Source of the DNA: Trichocoleus sp. FACHB-46
GTDB taxonomy: Bacteria > Cyanobacteriota > Cyanobacteriia > FACHB-46
Length of the DNA: 64,000 nucleotides
Assembly: GCF_014695385.1 (NCBI RefSeq)
Contig: NZ_JACJOD010000034.1
Span: forward strand, 1 to 64,000
Direction of reading: 5' to 3'
Of the stretch, positions 1 to 8,563 are shown piece after piece. The notes under the pieces were generated by a model. That model made no database searches and was not told where the DNA came from. It saw only the letters and a list, made by a program, of their open reading frames with translations. The position numbers and the translations under genes were made by a program. Position 1 is the stretch's first letter. The number at the start of each line of letters is the position of its first letter.

Positions 1-270
1 CACTTCTTCTTGGGTGCATGGCCTGTGATTGGCATCTGGTTCACGTCCTTGGGCATCAGCACGATGGCGTTCAACCTGAACGGGTTCAACTTCAACCAGT
101 CGATCATTGACTCACAGGGTCAAGTGATTGGCACTTGGGCCGACGTGCTGAACCGCGCGAACTTGGGAATGGAAGTGATGCACGAGCGCAACGCTCACAA
201 CTTCCCCCTTGACCTAGCTGCGGGCGAAGCTGCTCCTGTAGCGCTAAGCGCTCCTGCAATCCACGGTTAA
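1..270 (+). CDS. psbA: Photosystem II D1 protein, 3' part (5' end outside window)
   Basis: This is the C-terminal 89 residues of D1, the reaction-centre core subunit of photosystem II in the thylakoid membrane. The frame is open from base 1, so the start lies upstream. The segment covers the end of the last membrane helix and the lumenal tail. It keeps the Mn4CaO5-cluster residues of the canonical tail (the [13 protein letters not shown] stretch, equivalent to His332, Glu333, His337, Asp342 and Ala344). The remaining residues after that Ala ([16 protein letters not shown]) are the 16-residue extension that the CtpA protease removes during maturation. Presence of all these ligands argues for a functional water-oxidising D1 and against a chlorophyll f synthase or another rogue D1. 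Residue 130, which separates the D1:1 and D1:2 forms, is not visible. A hairpin terminator follows. Confidence 0.98.
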   Translation, partial: HFFLGAWPVIGIWFTSLGISTMAFNLNGFNFNQSIIDSQGQVIGTWADVLNRANLGMEVMHERNAHNFPLDLAAGEAAPVALSAPAIHG

Positions 271-294
271 TCTTCAGCTAGTCTCTAGCGAAAC

Positions 295-327
295 AAAGGG
301 CGCTCTCTGCAAGGGGGGCGCTTTTTG
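295..327 (+). terminator. Rho-independent terminator of psbA
   Basis: GCGCTCTC pairs with GGGGGCGC (two G-T pairs) around a short loop, and the stem is followed by TTTTT. It lies 25 bases after the psbA stop codon, in the orientation expected for psbA. Confidence 0.75.
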
Positions 328-382
328 CATGGCTGACCCTCAACCCTGCTAAAATCAGAGTTTCTGAGTTATGTAAAGAAAT

Positions 383-1471
383 ATGGGCAACACCTTCGGC
401 CATTTATTCCGCATCACAACCTTTGGCGAATCTCACGGCGGTGGGGTAGGTGTCGTGATTGATGGTTGCCCTCCGAAGCTAGAGATCTCTGCTGAAGAAA
501 TCCAGTTTGAACTCGATCGCCGTCGGCCTGGACAGAGCAAGATTACCACTCCTCGCAAAGAAGCCGATACCTGTGAAATTCTCTCTGGCGTCTTTGAAGG
601 CAAGACCTTAGGTACTCCGATCGCGATCTTGGTACGGAATAAGGATACCCGATCGCAAGACTATGACGAGATGGTGGAGAAGTACCGTCCTTCTCATGCC
701 GATGCTACTTATGATGCCAAATATGGCATTCGCAACTGGCAAGGAGGTGGTCGCTCATCCGCACGGGAAACCATTGGTCGGGTGGCAGCAGGGGCGATCG
801 CTAAGAAGATTTTGCAGCAGGTTGCTGGCATTGAAGTCTTAGGTTATGTCAAGCGGATTAAAGATTTAGAGGCGGTGATTGATTCCAAAACCGTCACTTT
901 AGAGCAAGTTGAAAGCAACATTGTGCGCTGCCCTAACCTAGAATGTGCCGAGCAAATGATCGCCCTTGTGGAATCAGCTCGCGATCAAGGTGATTCTCTA
1001 GGTGGGGTGGTTGAATGTGTGGCTCGCAGCGTTCCTAAAGGGCTTGGTTCTCCCGTGTTTGATAAGTTGGAAGCCGACTTAGCCAAGGGAGTAATGTCCC
1101 TACCCGCTACCAAAGGCTTTGAGATTGGCTCTGGATTTTCTGGCACCTTAATGATGGGCAGCGAGCATAATGACGAATTTTACATTGATGAAGCTGGTGA
1201 AGTTCGTACAGCCACTAACCGTTCTGGCGGTGTTCAAGGTGGCATCTCTAACGGGGAAGATATCGTGATTCGGGTTGCCTTCAAGCCCACCGCCACGATT
1301 CGTAAGGAGCAGCGTACTGTTACCACGGAAGGTGAAGAAACGACGCTTGCTGGTAAAGGTCGTCATGATCCTTGCGTTTTGCCAAGGGCAGTACCAATGG
1401 TAGAAGCGATGGTTGCCTTGGTGCTTTGCGATCATCTTTTGCGGCAGCACGGTCAATGTAAGGTGTTGTAG
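383..1471 (+). CDS. aroC: Chorismate synthase
   Basis: A 362-residue protein that converts 5-enolpyruvylshikimate-3-phosphate to chorismate, the last step of the shikimate pathway, using reduced FMN. The N-terminal FGESHG motif (residues 14-19) and the [10 protein letters not shown] signature (about residues 120-130) are diagnostic, and the length matches the family. It starts at ATG 383 without a strong Shine-Dalgarno sequence; an extended -10-like TGCTAAAAT sits at 347-355 about 30 bases upstream, so it probably has its own promoter beyond the psbA terminator. A clear terminator follows at 1504, so it looks monocistronic. pheA, which uses the chorismate-derived prephenate, lies 2 kb away on the other strand. 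Confidence 0.98.
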   Translation: MGNTFGHLFRITTFGESHGGGVGVVIDGCPPKLEISAEEIQFELDRRRPGQSKITTPRKEADTCEILSGVFEGKTLGTPIAILVRNKDTRSQDYDEMVEKYRPSHADATYDAKYGIRNWQGGGRSSARETIGRVAAGAIAKKILQQVAGIEVLGYVKRIKDLEAVIDSKTVTLEQVESNIVRCPNLECAEQMIALVESARDQGDSLGGVVECVARSVPKGLGSPVFDKLEADLAKGVMSLPATKGFEIGSGFSGTLMMGSEHNDEFYIDEAGEVRTATNRSGGVQGGISNGEDIVIRVAFKPTATIRKEQRTVTTEGEETTLAGKGRHDPCVLPRAVPMVEAMVALVLCDHLLRQHGQCKVL

Positions 1472-1503
1472 GCGATCGCTCCACTGGAGACAACAACAAT
1501 TCG

Positions 1504-1536
1504 CCTGGAGAAGACCTAGAGTTTCTCCAGGTTTTC
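1504..1536 (+). terminator. Rho-independent terminator of aroC
   Basis: A perfect 9-bp stem, CCTGGAGAA with TTCTCCAGG, closes a 10-base loop and is followed by TTTTC. It lies 33 bases after the aroC stop codon and between two convergent genes. Confidence 0.75.
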
Positions 1537-1557
1537 TATAGCTTGCTAGAGGTCAGG

Positions 1558-2025
1558 TTACGGAACCCACCTGAGGAAACATCGATGACCGTGTTGCTCT
1601 GTAATATCTGCACCCAGTCGGTGATAGAAACTAAGTCCGCGAATATTGCGAGCATCAGCATTCCAGGCAAGATGAGTACAGTCATTTTCCTGAGAAATTT
1701 GAGCTAGACGAGTCATTAACGCCACACCTATACCTTGGCTTCTCATCGCCTCATCTACATACAGATCGTCGAGCCAAATACTGGGTTGACCCGCAAACGA
1801 TGAGTATCTGAATCCATACAGGGCAAAGCCGACTTCACATCCTGAAAGCTCTGCGAACAAGATGTAAGAAAAGGGAACTACGCCAAAAAGTGTTTTGTAT
1901 ATTTTTTCTTCGGAGGTCTGCAAGTTACCGGAAAAAGCACCGATATTTCGATCAAATTCTGCCTTCTTCTGAATGAACGAGAAAATTAGTGCCACGTCAT
2001 CGGAGTTGGCGGATCGGATTCTCAC
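1558..2025 (-). CDS. GNAT family N-acetyltransferase
   Basis: A 155-residue protein of the GCN5-related acetyltransferase fold. It shows the acetyl-CoA pyrophosphate-binding loop RSQGIG at residues 95-100 after the beta-4 strand (WLDDLYV, 84-90) and the AWNADARN...FYHRLGA segment of motif B. The overall pattern resembles the spermidine/diamine acetyltransferase-like (SSAT) branch, but the acceptor cannot be told from sequence. The likely start is GTG at 2025. A 35-codon ORF (1997-2104) overlaps the start in another frame, so translation may be coupled. It is convergent with aroC. Confidence 0.85.
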   Translation of the reverse strand: MRIRSANSDDVALIFSFIQKKAEFDRNIGAFSGNLQTSEEKIYKTLFGVVPFSYILFAELSGCEVGFALYGFRYSSFAGQPSIWLDDLYVDEAMRSQGIGVALMTRLAQISQENDCTHLAWNADARNIRGLSFYHRLGADITEQHGHRCFLRWVP

Positions 2026-2203
2026 TCATTAAATCCTCAATCACCTCAAAACCAGTAGGATAATCTGTCTCAGCTTGATAATCCTGTTTTAGTGCCTTCG
2101 GCATACGGATTGATCCGTATTTTGCAAACTAACCTTTCCTAGAAAGCACTTGAAGTTCTTGCTACAAAAGGCTTTCTGCGAGAAGATAGAAAACAAATTT
2201 AAA

Positions 2204-2274
2204 AGGCGGCACCCAGATTCGAACTGGGGGTAAAGGATTTGCAGTCCTCTGCCTTACCACTTGGCCATGCCGCC
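2204..2274 (-). tRNA. tRNA-Cys (GCA)
   Basis: Read on the minus strand this 71-base segment folds into a full cloverleaf: acceptor stem GGCGGCA/TGCCGCC, D arm GCC...GGC, anticodon stem GAGGA/TCCTT with loop CTGCAAA (anticodon GCA, cysteine), and T arm CCCAG-TTCGAAT-CTGGG. The discriminator base is T (U in the RNA), as expected for Cys. CCA is not encoded. There is no intron. Confidence 0.97.
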
Positions 2275-2510
2275 AACCTTTCAGGATTACAAGTATATCA
2301 AATCTTTTCACAAATTCATCATCTGAATTTGATTTTATTTCAAACATGCATATTTCAGTTCATGAGCATCTACCAGCAGAGATCACCTGCTGGCTGTTTA
2401 GTTGTATACCGTTCGTCAATAGGTTGGGAACAAAGGGGTGGGGACTGCACCTTCACTAGGGAACCTGCCTCTGCACCCCCTTTAAGAACTCAGAAAATCA
2501 GTGGAATGGA

Positions 2511-2861
2511 TTAGCCAAACCAACTGGAGGGAGCAGAGCCTGAGGTAATTTCTGGAGGAATGTGGTGGCTCACCCAATCTGCGTTTTTTTCAACCAGGCG
2601 CTCAATTCCCTCTCTCACCATTAACCGCAGGCGATCGCGCAAGGGCCGAGGCACTAAGGTTGGGTCTGCTTCTAAATCGCTGTGCTCCTCAATCATGGCG
2701 TAGCAAGCTGGCACACAATTGAGCACATAAGCGATGAGTTGCTCGCGTAATTCTGGTATCGCAAACGCTTGGCGGTAGGGATGGTAGTGATAGGTATCTA
2801 AAACGTTTTCGATCTCCAAAGAAACTAATGGCAGCGTTAGATTGGCGATAGTTTTGGACAT
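2511..2861 (-). CDS. ComFB-like protein
   Basis: A 116-residue soluble protein. The segment around residues 43-57 (AYVLNCVPACYAMIE) fits the ComFB family core (a helix ending in LN-x-x-P-x-x-Y), and a second helical segment follows at 74-95 (RDRLRLMVREGIERLVEKN). Cyanobacterial ComFB-family proteins have been reported as cyclic-di-GMP receptors; whether this divergent member binds a nucleotide is not visible. The ATG at 2861 has GGAG and AGGA sequences just upstream. It ends close to the tRNA-Cys region with a 236-bp gap. Assignment rests on pattern recognition only. Confidence 0.6.
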   Translation of the reverse strand: MSKTIANLTLPLVSLEIENVLDTYHYHPYRQAFAIPELREQLIAYVLNCVPACYAMIEEHSDLEADPTLVPRPLRDRLRLMVREGIERLVEKNADWVSHHIPPEITSGSAPSSWFG

Positions 2862-3139
2862 TTTCCTAACTCCAGCTTTCTTAAAGGCATGGAATAATCG
2901 GCAACGACCTCACACCATTTGAGAAAATTTTCTAGAGCAAAAACTGTAGCAAGATGCTCTAGAACTTTAATTACAGGATAGTTTCTTTCATAAGAGGCAG
3001 AAAAGCCTTTAACATTTATTATTTTCTTTTTAGGCTGTATGTTATAGCAATCTAATCGAAACTGAGGCATTAATGGTGCCATAGTTAACAGCGTGTCTCC
3101 AAACAGAGAGCCAGCGGTGCCTCGAAAATAAAGTTGCAT
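2837..3139 (-). CDS. Doubtful hypothetical protein
   Basis: An open frame of 100 codons that overlaps the first 25 bases of the ComFB-like gene, which would put both in one transcript. Its first residues (MQLYFRGTA) resemble the start of DUF4278 proteins, but the rest does not follow that family. The DNA is more AT-rich than neighbouring genes, and no domain or membrane segment is evident. It could be a short real gene, a decayed DUF4278 gene, or chance. Confidence 0.3.
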   Translation of the reverse strand: MQLYFRGTAGSLFGDTLLTMAPLMPQFRLDCYNIQPKKKIINVKGFSASYERNYPVIKVLEHLATVFALENFLKWCEVVADYSMPLRKLELGKCPKLSPI

Positions 3140-3306
3140 CTAAATCTGGGAAAGCTCTGGCTGGGTTGACTTACGAGCTATGCTCAGCCGTGTTACAGCA
3201 TCAATGGCCAGCCCTAAGAATTTCAAGGCTACTCTTACTCAATTTATTACTCAGACTCTAGCAAGCTGAATATGAAGTATCACTCAAGTTGATAAGAACT
3301 GAGGTT

Positions 3307-4173
3307 TTAGATCTGCGAGGATAGAGTCTCTAGTTGAATATTTTTTACCGAGTAACTACCGAAGATTTTAAAAGTTTCAGTATAGTTTTTTAGTTCTACT
3401 AAAGCAGCTTGAACAGACGGTTCTCGCAAGTCTGCTTCAAAATCCATAAAAAATAAATAGTCACCGAGCGATCGCTTAGTGGGGCGCGATTCAATCCGAC
3501 TCAGATTGATTCCCCGTTCGGCCAAAACTTGTAAAGGCTTTACCAAAGCTCCAGGTACATTAGCCGCAACACTAAACCCAAGCGAAGTATGAGTACCACT
3601 AGGGGCAGAATCTAAACTCAAAACCCAAAAGCGGGTGCAATTGCCTGGGTAGTCATTAATGGGATGAGCCAACATGGGCAAGTTATAGAGTTGGGCGGCT
3701 CTTGGAGAGGCGATCGCACCAATGGTGGGGTCATCATCCAAAAGCTGCAAGGCTTCAGTAGTGGAATTGTTAGCAATGAGTTGGGCGTTCGGTAGAAACT
3801 TTTCTAGCCACTCCTGGCACTGAGCCAAGGCTTGAGGATGAGAATAGACCGTCTTGATTGTTTCTAAATTCTTTGCTCTTGACAGTAGCGCATGCACAAT
3901 TGGCAAAACCAAGGCTTGCTGAATCTGCAATTGATCGAACTGCCAAAGTGTATCTAATGTAATTGTGACAATCCCTTCAATTGAGTTCTCCACGGGTACA
4001 ACTGCCATCTGGGTGTCGCCTTGAGCTACAGCTCGCAGAGTTTGCCCAATGTTGGAGTAGGGACAAAGCAGGGTAGATTGGCCTGTCGATTGGGTCAAAT
4101 GGTGCGAAAAAGCCAATGCTGCTGTCTCGGCATTGGTGCCAGAAGGCCCCAAATGCGCAATTGATACCGCCAT
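3307..4173 (-). CDS. pheA: Prephenate dehydratase
   Basis: A 288-residue monofunctional prephenate dehydratase making phenylpyruvate from prephenate for phenylalanine synthesis. The catalytic PDT domain (residues 1-185) contains the VPVENSIEG segment (59-67) and the TRF motif with the catalytic threonine (180-182). A C-terminal ACT domain (about 197-275) carries GAL (208-210) and ESRP (228-231), the regions that bind phenylalanine for feedback inhibition. There is no chorismate mutase domain, as is usual for cyanobacteria. The gene is divergent from the DUF1997 gene, with a 178-bp shared upstream region. Confidence 0.97.
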   Translation of the reverse strand: MAVSIAHLGPSGTNAETAALAFSHHLTQSTGQSTLLCPYSNIGQTLRAVAQGDTQMAVVPVENSIEGIVTITLDTLWQFDQLQIQQALVLPIVHALLSRAKNLETIKTVYSHPQALAQCQEWLEKFLPNAQLIANNSTTEALQLLDDDPTIGAIASPRAAQLYNLPMLAHPINDYPGNCTRFWVLSLDSAPSGTHTSLGFSVAANVPGALVKPLQVLAERGINLSRIESRPTKRSLGDYLFFMDFEADLREPSVQAALVELKNYTETFKIFGSYSVKNIQLETLSSQI

Positions 4174-4351
4174 AAAGTCTATCTATTACTTTGTAAGTCT
4201 GGAGCTAAGTAACTAGTTTTATGAAGATTCTTAAAAGTCAAATTTAATCACCTATCATCATTCGTTGACGAAAACCTGGACTATACAAGGGTGAAACTAC
4301 TTGTTCTCTCAAAAGCCTGAGATTCAGACTATAAAAAAACTGTAAAATTCA

Positions 4352-4969
4352 GTGAATAGCAACAGCACCTTTACTTATCCTCACATGTACACTCGCTTCG
4401 TAGCATCCCAAGGGGTGGAAATCGCTGTTCCAGAACAGCCTATTCCCATTCAACACTATTTACGCCAACCTCAACGCCTCGTGAATGCATTAGCCGACCC
4501 TAGTCGAGTTGAGCTACTAACAGAAGAGTGCTTCCGCTTAAAGATGCGTCCTCTGTCCTTCATGAACCTAAGCATTCAACCCACTGTTGACATGAGAGTA
4601 TGGGCTGACAGTGACGGAACCGTACATCTAGAGTCTATTGCCTGCGAGATTCGGGGAGTGGAATACATCAATCAACGATTTAGACTCAATCTCGCAGGCC
4701 AACTCTCTCCAGTGTTGTTGTATGGAGTCACTCACCTAAAAGGGCAGGCAAATTTAGAGGTTAACGTAGAGCTGCCGCCACCTTTTTCATTCATGCCTCG
4801 CCCATTACTCGAAGCTACAGGTAATGGTCTATTGAAAAGTGTATTGCTCACCATCAAACAAAGATTAATGCATCAGCTGTTGTCAGATTATCGACGCTGG
4901 GTTCAGGCTCAAGCGGCAAGACCAACAGCACCACCCGCTACTTTGCCCATCAATAGCCCGACAACCTAG
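4352..4969 (+). CDS. DUF1997 family protein
   Basis: A protein of up to 205 residues belonging to a family found in cyanobacteria and plastids (DUF1997). Features matching the family are the QPIPIQHYLRQPQRLV segment near the N terminus, the FRLKMRPLSFM region, the EIRGVEYINQRF segment and the C-terminal RLMHQLLSDYRRW. Function is unknown; no membrane segment is visible. The frame opens at GTG 4352; an in-frame ATG at 4385 (MYTRFVASQ) is a good alternative and fits the usual family start. Neither has a clear Shine-Dalgarno sequence. The last 18 residues are Pro/Thr-rich and probably disordered. Confidence 0.85.
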   Translation: MNSNSTFTYPHMYTRFVASQGVEIAVPEQPIPIQHYLRQPQRLVNALADPSRVELLTEECFRLKMRPLSFMNLSIQPTVDMRVWADSDGTVHLESIACEIRGVEYINQRFRLNLAGQLSPVLLYGVTHLKGQANLEVNVELPPPFSFMPRPLLEATGNGLLKSVLLTIKQRLMHQLLSDYRRWVQAQAARPTAPPATLPINSPTT

Positions 4970-4997
4970 TCTTTTGCTGCACTAATCATCCGGATAG

Positions 4998-5696
4998 TTA
5001 AAGTTCTAATTGAGTGCAGGTGGGCGCGATCGCCTCAAGTACGGACGCAGTGCTAGACTCGCGCACCCGACAAGGAGCAAACGAACGGCGGTGCAAGGGA
5101 GAAGGTCCTAGCCGCTGCAAAGCTTGGCGATGTCGAGTAGTCCCATATCCTTTGTTAGCCAGCAGATCGTAAGCTGGATAATGAGCTGCTAAACGAGCAA
5201 TGAATTGATCTCGCGAAACCTTGGCAACAATGCTAGCTGCCGCGATCGCAACCGAGTTTTGGTCGCCTTTGACTAAGGTCTGTTGAGCAATGGCTAGCCT
5301 CGGAATTTTTTGATTACCATCAATCAAACACAAGCTTGGCTGAACTTGTAACTTCGAGATAGCTCTGTGCATGGCTAACAGCGAAGCTTGCAAGATGTTG
5401 AGTCGATCAATTTCGGCCACAGAAGCAAGGCCGATTTGACAGGCGATCGCAACTGTCCGAATGTGACCCGCTAATTGTTGTCTCTGCCCGCTCGACAGTT
5501 GTTTGCTATCGGCAACACCCACCTGAACTAGAGACGAAAGTTTGTTAGGTGGCAAAATCACGGCTGCCGCTACCACAGGCCCAAATAAAGCGCCTCGGCC
5601 TACTTCATCCACACCAGCAATCAGTTCCTGAGTGTAAAGGAAATCTGGTGCTTCTAGAAGTTTAAGCTGCTTAGCCTGCATTGCCACCTTAGCCAA
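4998..5696 (-). CDS. rnhB: Ribonuclease HII
   Basis: A 232-residue RNase HII, which cuts the RNA strand of RNA-DNA hybrids and removes misincorporated ribonucleotides from DNA. The GVDEVGRGALFGPVVAAAV motif gives the catalytic Asp30-Glu31 pair, with later conserved segments LIDGNQ and the KVSRD motif (AAASIVAKVSRDQF). It lies 12 bases downstream of rne in the same orientation, so rne-rnhB is very probably one transcript, the arrangement known from other cyanobacteria. The first 20 residues form a short extension typical of cyanobacterial proteins. Confidence 0.97.
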   Translation of the reverse strand: MAKVAMQAKQLKLLEAPDFLYTQELIAGVDEVGRGALFGPVVAAAVILPPNKLSSLVQVGVADSKQLSSGQRQQLAGHIRTVAIACQIGLASVAEIDRLNILQASLLAMHRAISKLQVQPSLCLIDGNQKIPRLAIAQQTLVKGDQNSVAIAAASIVAKVSRDQFIARLAAHYPAYDLLANKGYGTTRHRQALQRLGPSPLHRRSFAPCRVRESSTASVLEAIAPTCTQLEL

Positions 5697-5708
5697 ACGC
5701 CAAGCCCC

Positions 5709-7952
5709 CTAGCTTTCAGCCTTGTTGGAAGCGTCAGCAGCAGAGGAGCGCCGACGCCGACGCCGAGCCGGTCCTAGGTTATCTTCCTCCGCTTCGGTAG
5801 TAACAGGTATTACCTCAGCCTCATTTATCTCAGACTGAAGCGGTTCTACTACATCCTCCGAGACGGGTGAGACTGTTGGAGGTGCAGTTTCTACAGTAGC
5901 TGGGGTGTTTCTAACCGGAGGAGCAACCCGCGGCACTTCAGCAGAGCGAGGGGAAGCAAATTCGACAGCCGACGAGGAAGTCGCGCCATTCTCGGTCGGA
6001 GTAACAGGTGCGCTCGGTACAGGCGGTGCTTCTCCAGGCAAAGTAACCTGAATAATCGTAGATTTAGGGTCTTTGACTTCTCGGTTCACTAAAACCAAGG
6101 GGGAAATACCCATTAACGCAAACACATCCTGTTCTTCTGGCGTCATCTCAACGGTGACAACTTCAGGAGGTTCAACAACGGGCTTAATAAACTCTCGCTT
6201 GGTAGTTTTTACCCGCTCTGGTCTTTCAGATTCAGCTTCCTTGGGGACAATGACGGGAAAGTCCTCTAAAGGAGACACTGTTTCGGCTTCAGCAATAAAC
6301 TCCGCCTTAACTGCGATCGTTTTAGCCGGAATAATCTCTCTAGGATTAATTGGTCCCTTGGGAGCAACTTCCCCTTCACCTAAAGTGATGCCAATCCGCC
6401 GACGGCGACGGCGACGGTTGTTACCAGGACCACCCCGCTCCTGATAATTGGGATGGTTCATCAAATCTGGCTCTAGCGGATCGCTGCCACTGTCAAACTC
6501 TAAGTCATCACTCCGTCCCTCCCAAGGACTAAAGGTAGCGGGTTCAGGATTCAGGGGTTCTCTGTTAATCGGTTCTCTGTTAATCAGTTCGCGATTGATT
6601 GGCTCCCGATTGATTGGCTCGCGAATTCGCACACGCAGCTCTGTACTAGGAGCGGCAGATTCTCTCATCCCAAAGGTGCCCGATCGCTCTGCTACATCAG
6701 CGTCGTATTGAGGCACTTCTCCGGGTAAATGAACCGTGTGCCCTAAACCGCCACAAGTTTGGCAAGTGCGACCAAACAGTTCATAAATATTTTGACCCTG
6801 ACGCTTCCGGGTCAGTTCAACCAAGCCTAGCTCTGACAGTTGGGCGATTTGAGGTCTGGCTTTGTCTGATTTCAACGCTTTGTTAAAGTGCTCCAGAACT
6901 TGCATTTGGTCCCGCCGAGTATCCATGTCGATGAAGTCAACAATGATTACACCAGCCAGATTACGCAGGCGGAGTTGACGCGCAATTTCAGTTGCAGCTT
7001 CGCAGTTGGTCCAAAGTACAGTCTCGCGGGCTGTGGCCGATCGCGTGAACGAGCCAGAGTTCACGTCAATGACAGTCAAAGCCTCAGTCGGCTCGATGAT
7101 GATATAGCCACCGGAAGGCAAGTCAACTCTGGGCTTCAGAGCTTCGCGAATTGCAGCATTAACTCGGAAGTACTCTAAGACAGAAATGCGATCGCGATGC
7201 TGATCAATCAATACCCCCTGCGGCGATCGCCCACCGCTCCAGTTGATCAAGTGCTGCTTCACCCGCTTGAGACCAGTGTGAGAATCTACGACAATCCGAT
7301 TCACCTCACCACTGTACGTATCTCGCAACACCCGCTGAATGAAGTCATCATCGCGGTTCAGCAACGCAGGGGCTCTAGTGGAGCTAGCTTCTTGTAAAAT
7401 AGACTCCCACTGCTTTTGGAGTGCTTCTAAATCTTCCAGAATCGCTTCTTCAGCCATTCCTTCTGCTTCAGTTCTGACCAGCAACCCCATCCCAGCAGGT
7501 TTAATTAAGATGGCGAGGGCTCTCAAACGGTTGCGCTCGTTTTCGTTGCGAATCCGTCGCGAGAGGTTCACCCCTTTACCGTAGGGCATCAAGACCAAGT
7601 AGCGTCCTGGCAGTGTGATATTCCCTGTGAGTCGAGGCCCTTTGTTGCCTGTCGGCTCTTTCATTACCTGAACTAAGACTTTTTGCTGGGGAGCCAATAG
7701 TTCCGTAATGGAAGCGGCGGAGCGCCTTAAGCGCAGTGGGCCTAGGTCTGTCACATGGATGAAGCCATTCCGCTCAGAATCGCCGATGTTCACAAAGGCA
7801 GCGTCAATGCCAGGTAAAACATTCTCAACGACACCCAGGTACACATCACTAATCTGATGGCTACCTGTGGCAACAATCAACTCTTGGATTTGATCTTCAG
7901 AAAAAACAGCAGCGATGCGATGCTGCTCAGCGATAATAATTTGTTTTGGCAT
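5709..7952 (-). CDS. rne: Ribonuclease E/G
   Basis: A 747-residue endoribonuclease central to mRNA decay and rRNA processing. An S1 RNA-binding domain occupies about residues 36-115. The DNase I-like catalytic core has the metal-binding aspartates in VIDVNSGSFT (about 295) and VDFIDMD (about 340). CQTCGG (about 398) supplies the zinc-link cysteines. The C-terminal half is disordered and acidic/proline-rich, with a pentapeptide tandem repeat (REPIN-type, about 444-468), an internal run of seven arginines, and a terminal ARRRRRRSSA motif. In cyanobacteria that terminal nonapeptide-type motif is known to bind polynucleotide phosphorylase. A 611-bp gene-free region lies upstream and probably holds a long 5' UTR; autoregulation through the 5' UTR is known for rne elsewhere. 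Confidence 0.97.
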   Translation of the reverse strand: MPKQIIIAEQHRIAAVFSEDQIQELIVATGSHQISDVYLGVVENVLPGIDAAFVNIGDSERNGFIHVTDLGPLRLRRSAASITELLAPQQKVLVQVMKEPTGNKGPRLTGNITLPGRYLVLMPYGKGVNLSRRIRNENERNRLRALAILIKPAGMGLLVRTEAEGMAEEAILEDLEALQKQWESILQEASSTRAPALLNRDDDFIQRVLRDTYSGEVNRIVVDSHTGLKRVKQHLINWSGGRSPQGVLIDQHRDRISVLEYFRVNAAIREALKPRVDLPSGGYIIIEPTEALTVIDVNSGSFTRSATARETVLWTNCEAATEIARQLRLRNLAGVIIVDFIDMDTRRDQMQVLEHFNKALKSDKARPQIAQLSELGLVELTRKRQGQNIYELFGRTCQTCGGLGHTVHLPGEVPQYDADVAERSGTFGMRESAAPSTELRVRIREPINREPINRELINREPINREPLNPEPATFSPWEGRSDDLEFDSGSDPLEPDLMNHPNYQERGGPGNNRRRRRRRIGITLGEGEVAPKGPINPREIIPAKTIAVKAEFIAEAETVSPLEDFPVIVPKEAESERPERVKTTKREFIKPVVEPPEVVTVEMTPEEQDVFALMGISPLVLVNREVKDPKSTIIQVTLPGEAPPVPSAPVTPTENGATSSSAVEFASPRSAEVPRVAPPVRNTPATVETAPPTVSPVSEDVVEPLQSEINEAEVIPVTTEAEEDNLGPARRRRRRSSAADASNKAES
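6553..6625 (-). repeat. 15-bp tandem repeat inside rne (REPIN pentapeptide)
   Basis: About five imperfect copies of a 15-bp unit encode R-E-P-I-N, R-E-P-I-N, R-E-L-I-N, R-E-P-I-N, R-E-P-L-N in the disordered tail of RNase E. The repeat keeps frame because its unit is a multiple of three. It looks like a recent slippage expansion in a region under weak constraint. Confidence 0.85.
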
Positions 7953-8563
7953 TCAATTTCCTCAAAAATTGGCAGCAGTAAAGGCACCACAACACTTACG
8001 CCTCTAACACTTTGCTGGCTTTAAGCTGACGTCGGAGAAAAGTAGACTGGGTGCATCTCAGCCGGGTGAGGTGCAGACCGCCTACAAAACAATCGAATGA
8101 AAGAATCGATGATTGAGTGAACAATCAGCAATCAGGCGCTAACGAGTGCAGTAATCTAAAACAGAACCTTCCTATAAAGGTTTAGGTACTGAAATCGGCG
8201 GAATCGCAGGCGGCAGAAAGTCTTTCAGAAGTAGGCTAGAACATCCTTTCTTAGGCCACTACTCAGCGGCAACTTTCAAGGCTCTTGTTCTTCAACTACT
8301 TCTATCTGAGAAGCATTATAGCGTGCAGATACTTCGATGCTACCCCGTTAGGTTGGCAGCGATTAAAAATAAGCATACACCTTAATTCAGGAAAAGCTTT
8401 CAATCTTTAGGACTTCCTGAGTTGCAGTTTATAAAGTTACGTTCCGAAGGTTGAGAAATAAACCGAATACTATCAGTTTGATTAGAAATCGCAATACTTT
8501 AAAGAGTGGTTGCCCTTGACCATTGAGTGGGCAGGCACCAGACCTGCCCTTAAAGAGACCTAA
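7953..8563 (-). promoter_or_regulatory. Gene-free region, likely rne promoter and long 5' UTR
   Basis: There is no convincing ORF in these 611 bp. A 7-bp hairpin at 8529-8549 (GGGCAGG/CCTGCCC) just after the radical SAM gene could attenuate or end its transcript, though no T run follows on the minus strand. The rest is expected to hold the rne promoter and leader, by analogy with the long leaders of cyanobacterial rne genes. No individual regulatory element could be defined. Confidence 0.45.

Noticed and set aside
2239-2514. Plus-strand frame across tRNA-Cys
   Set aside because: Most of its first part is the antisense of the tRNA gene; it is not a plausible coding sequence.
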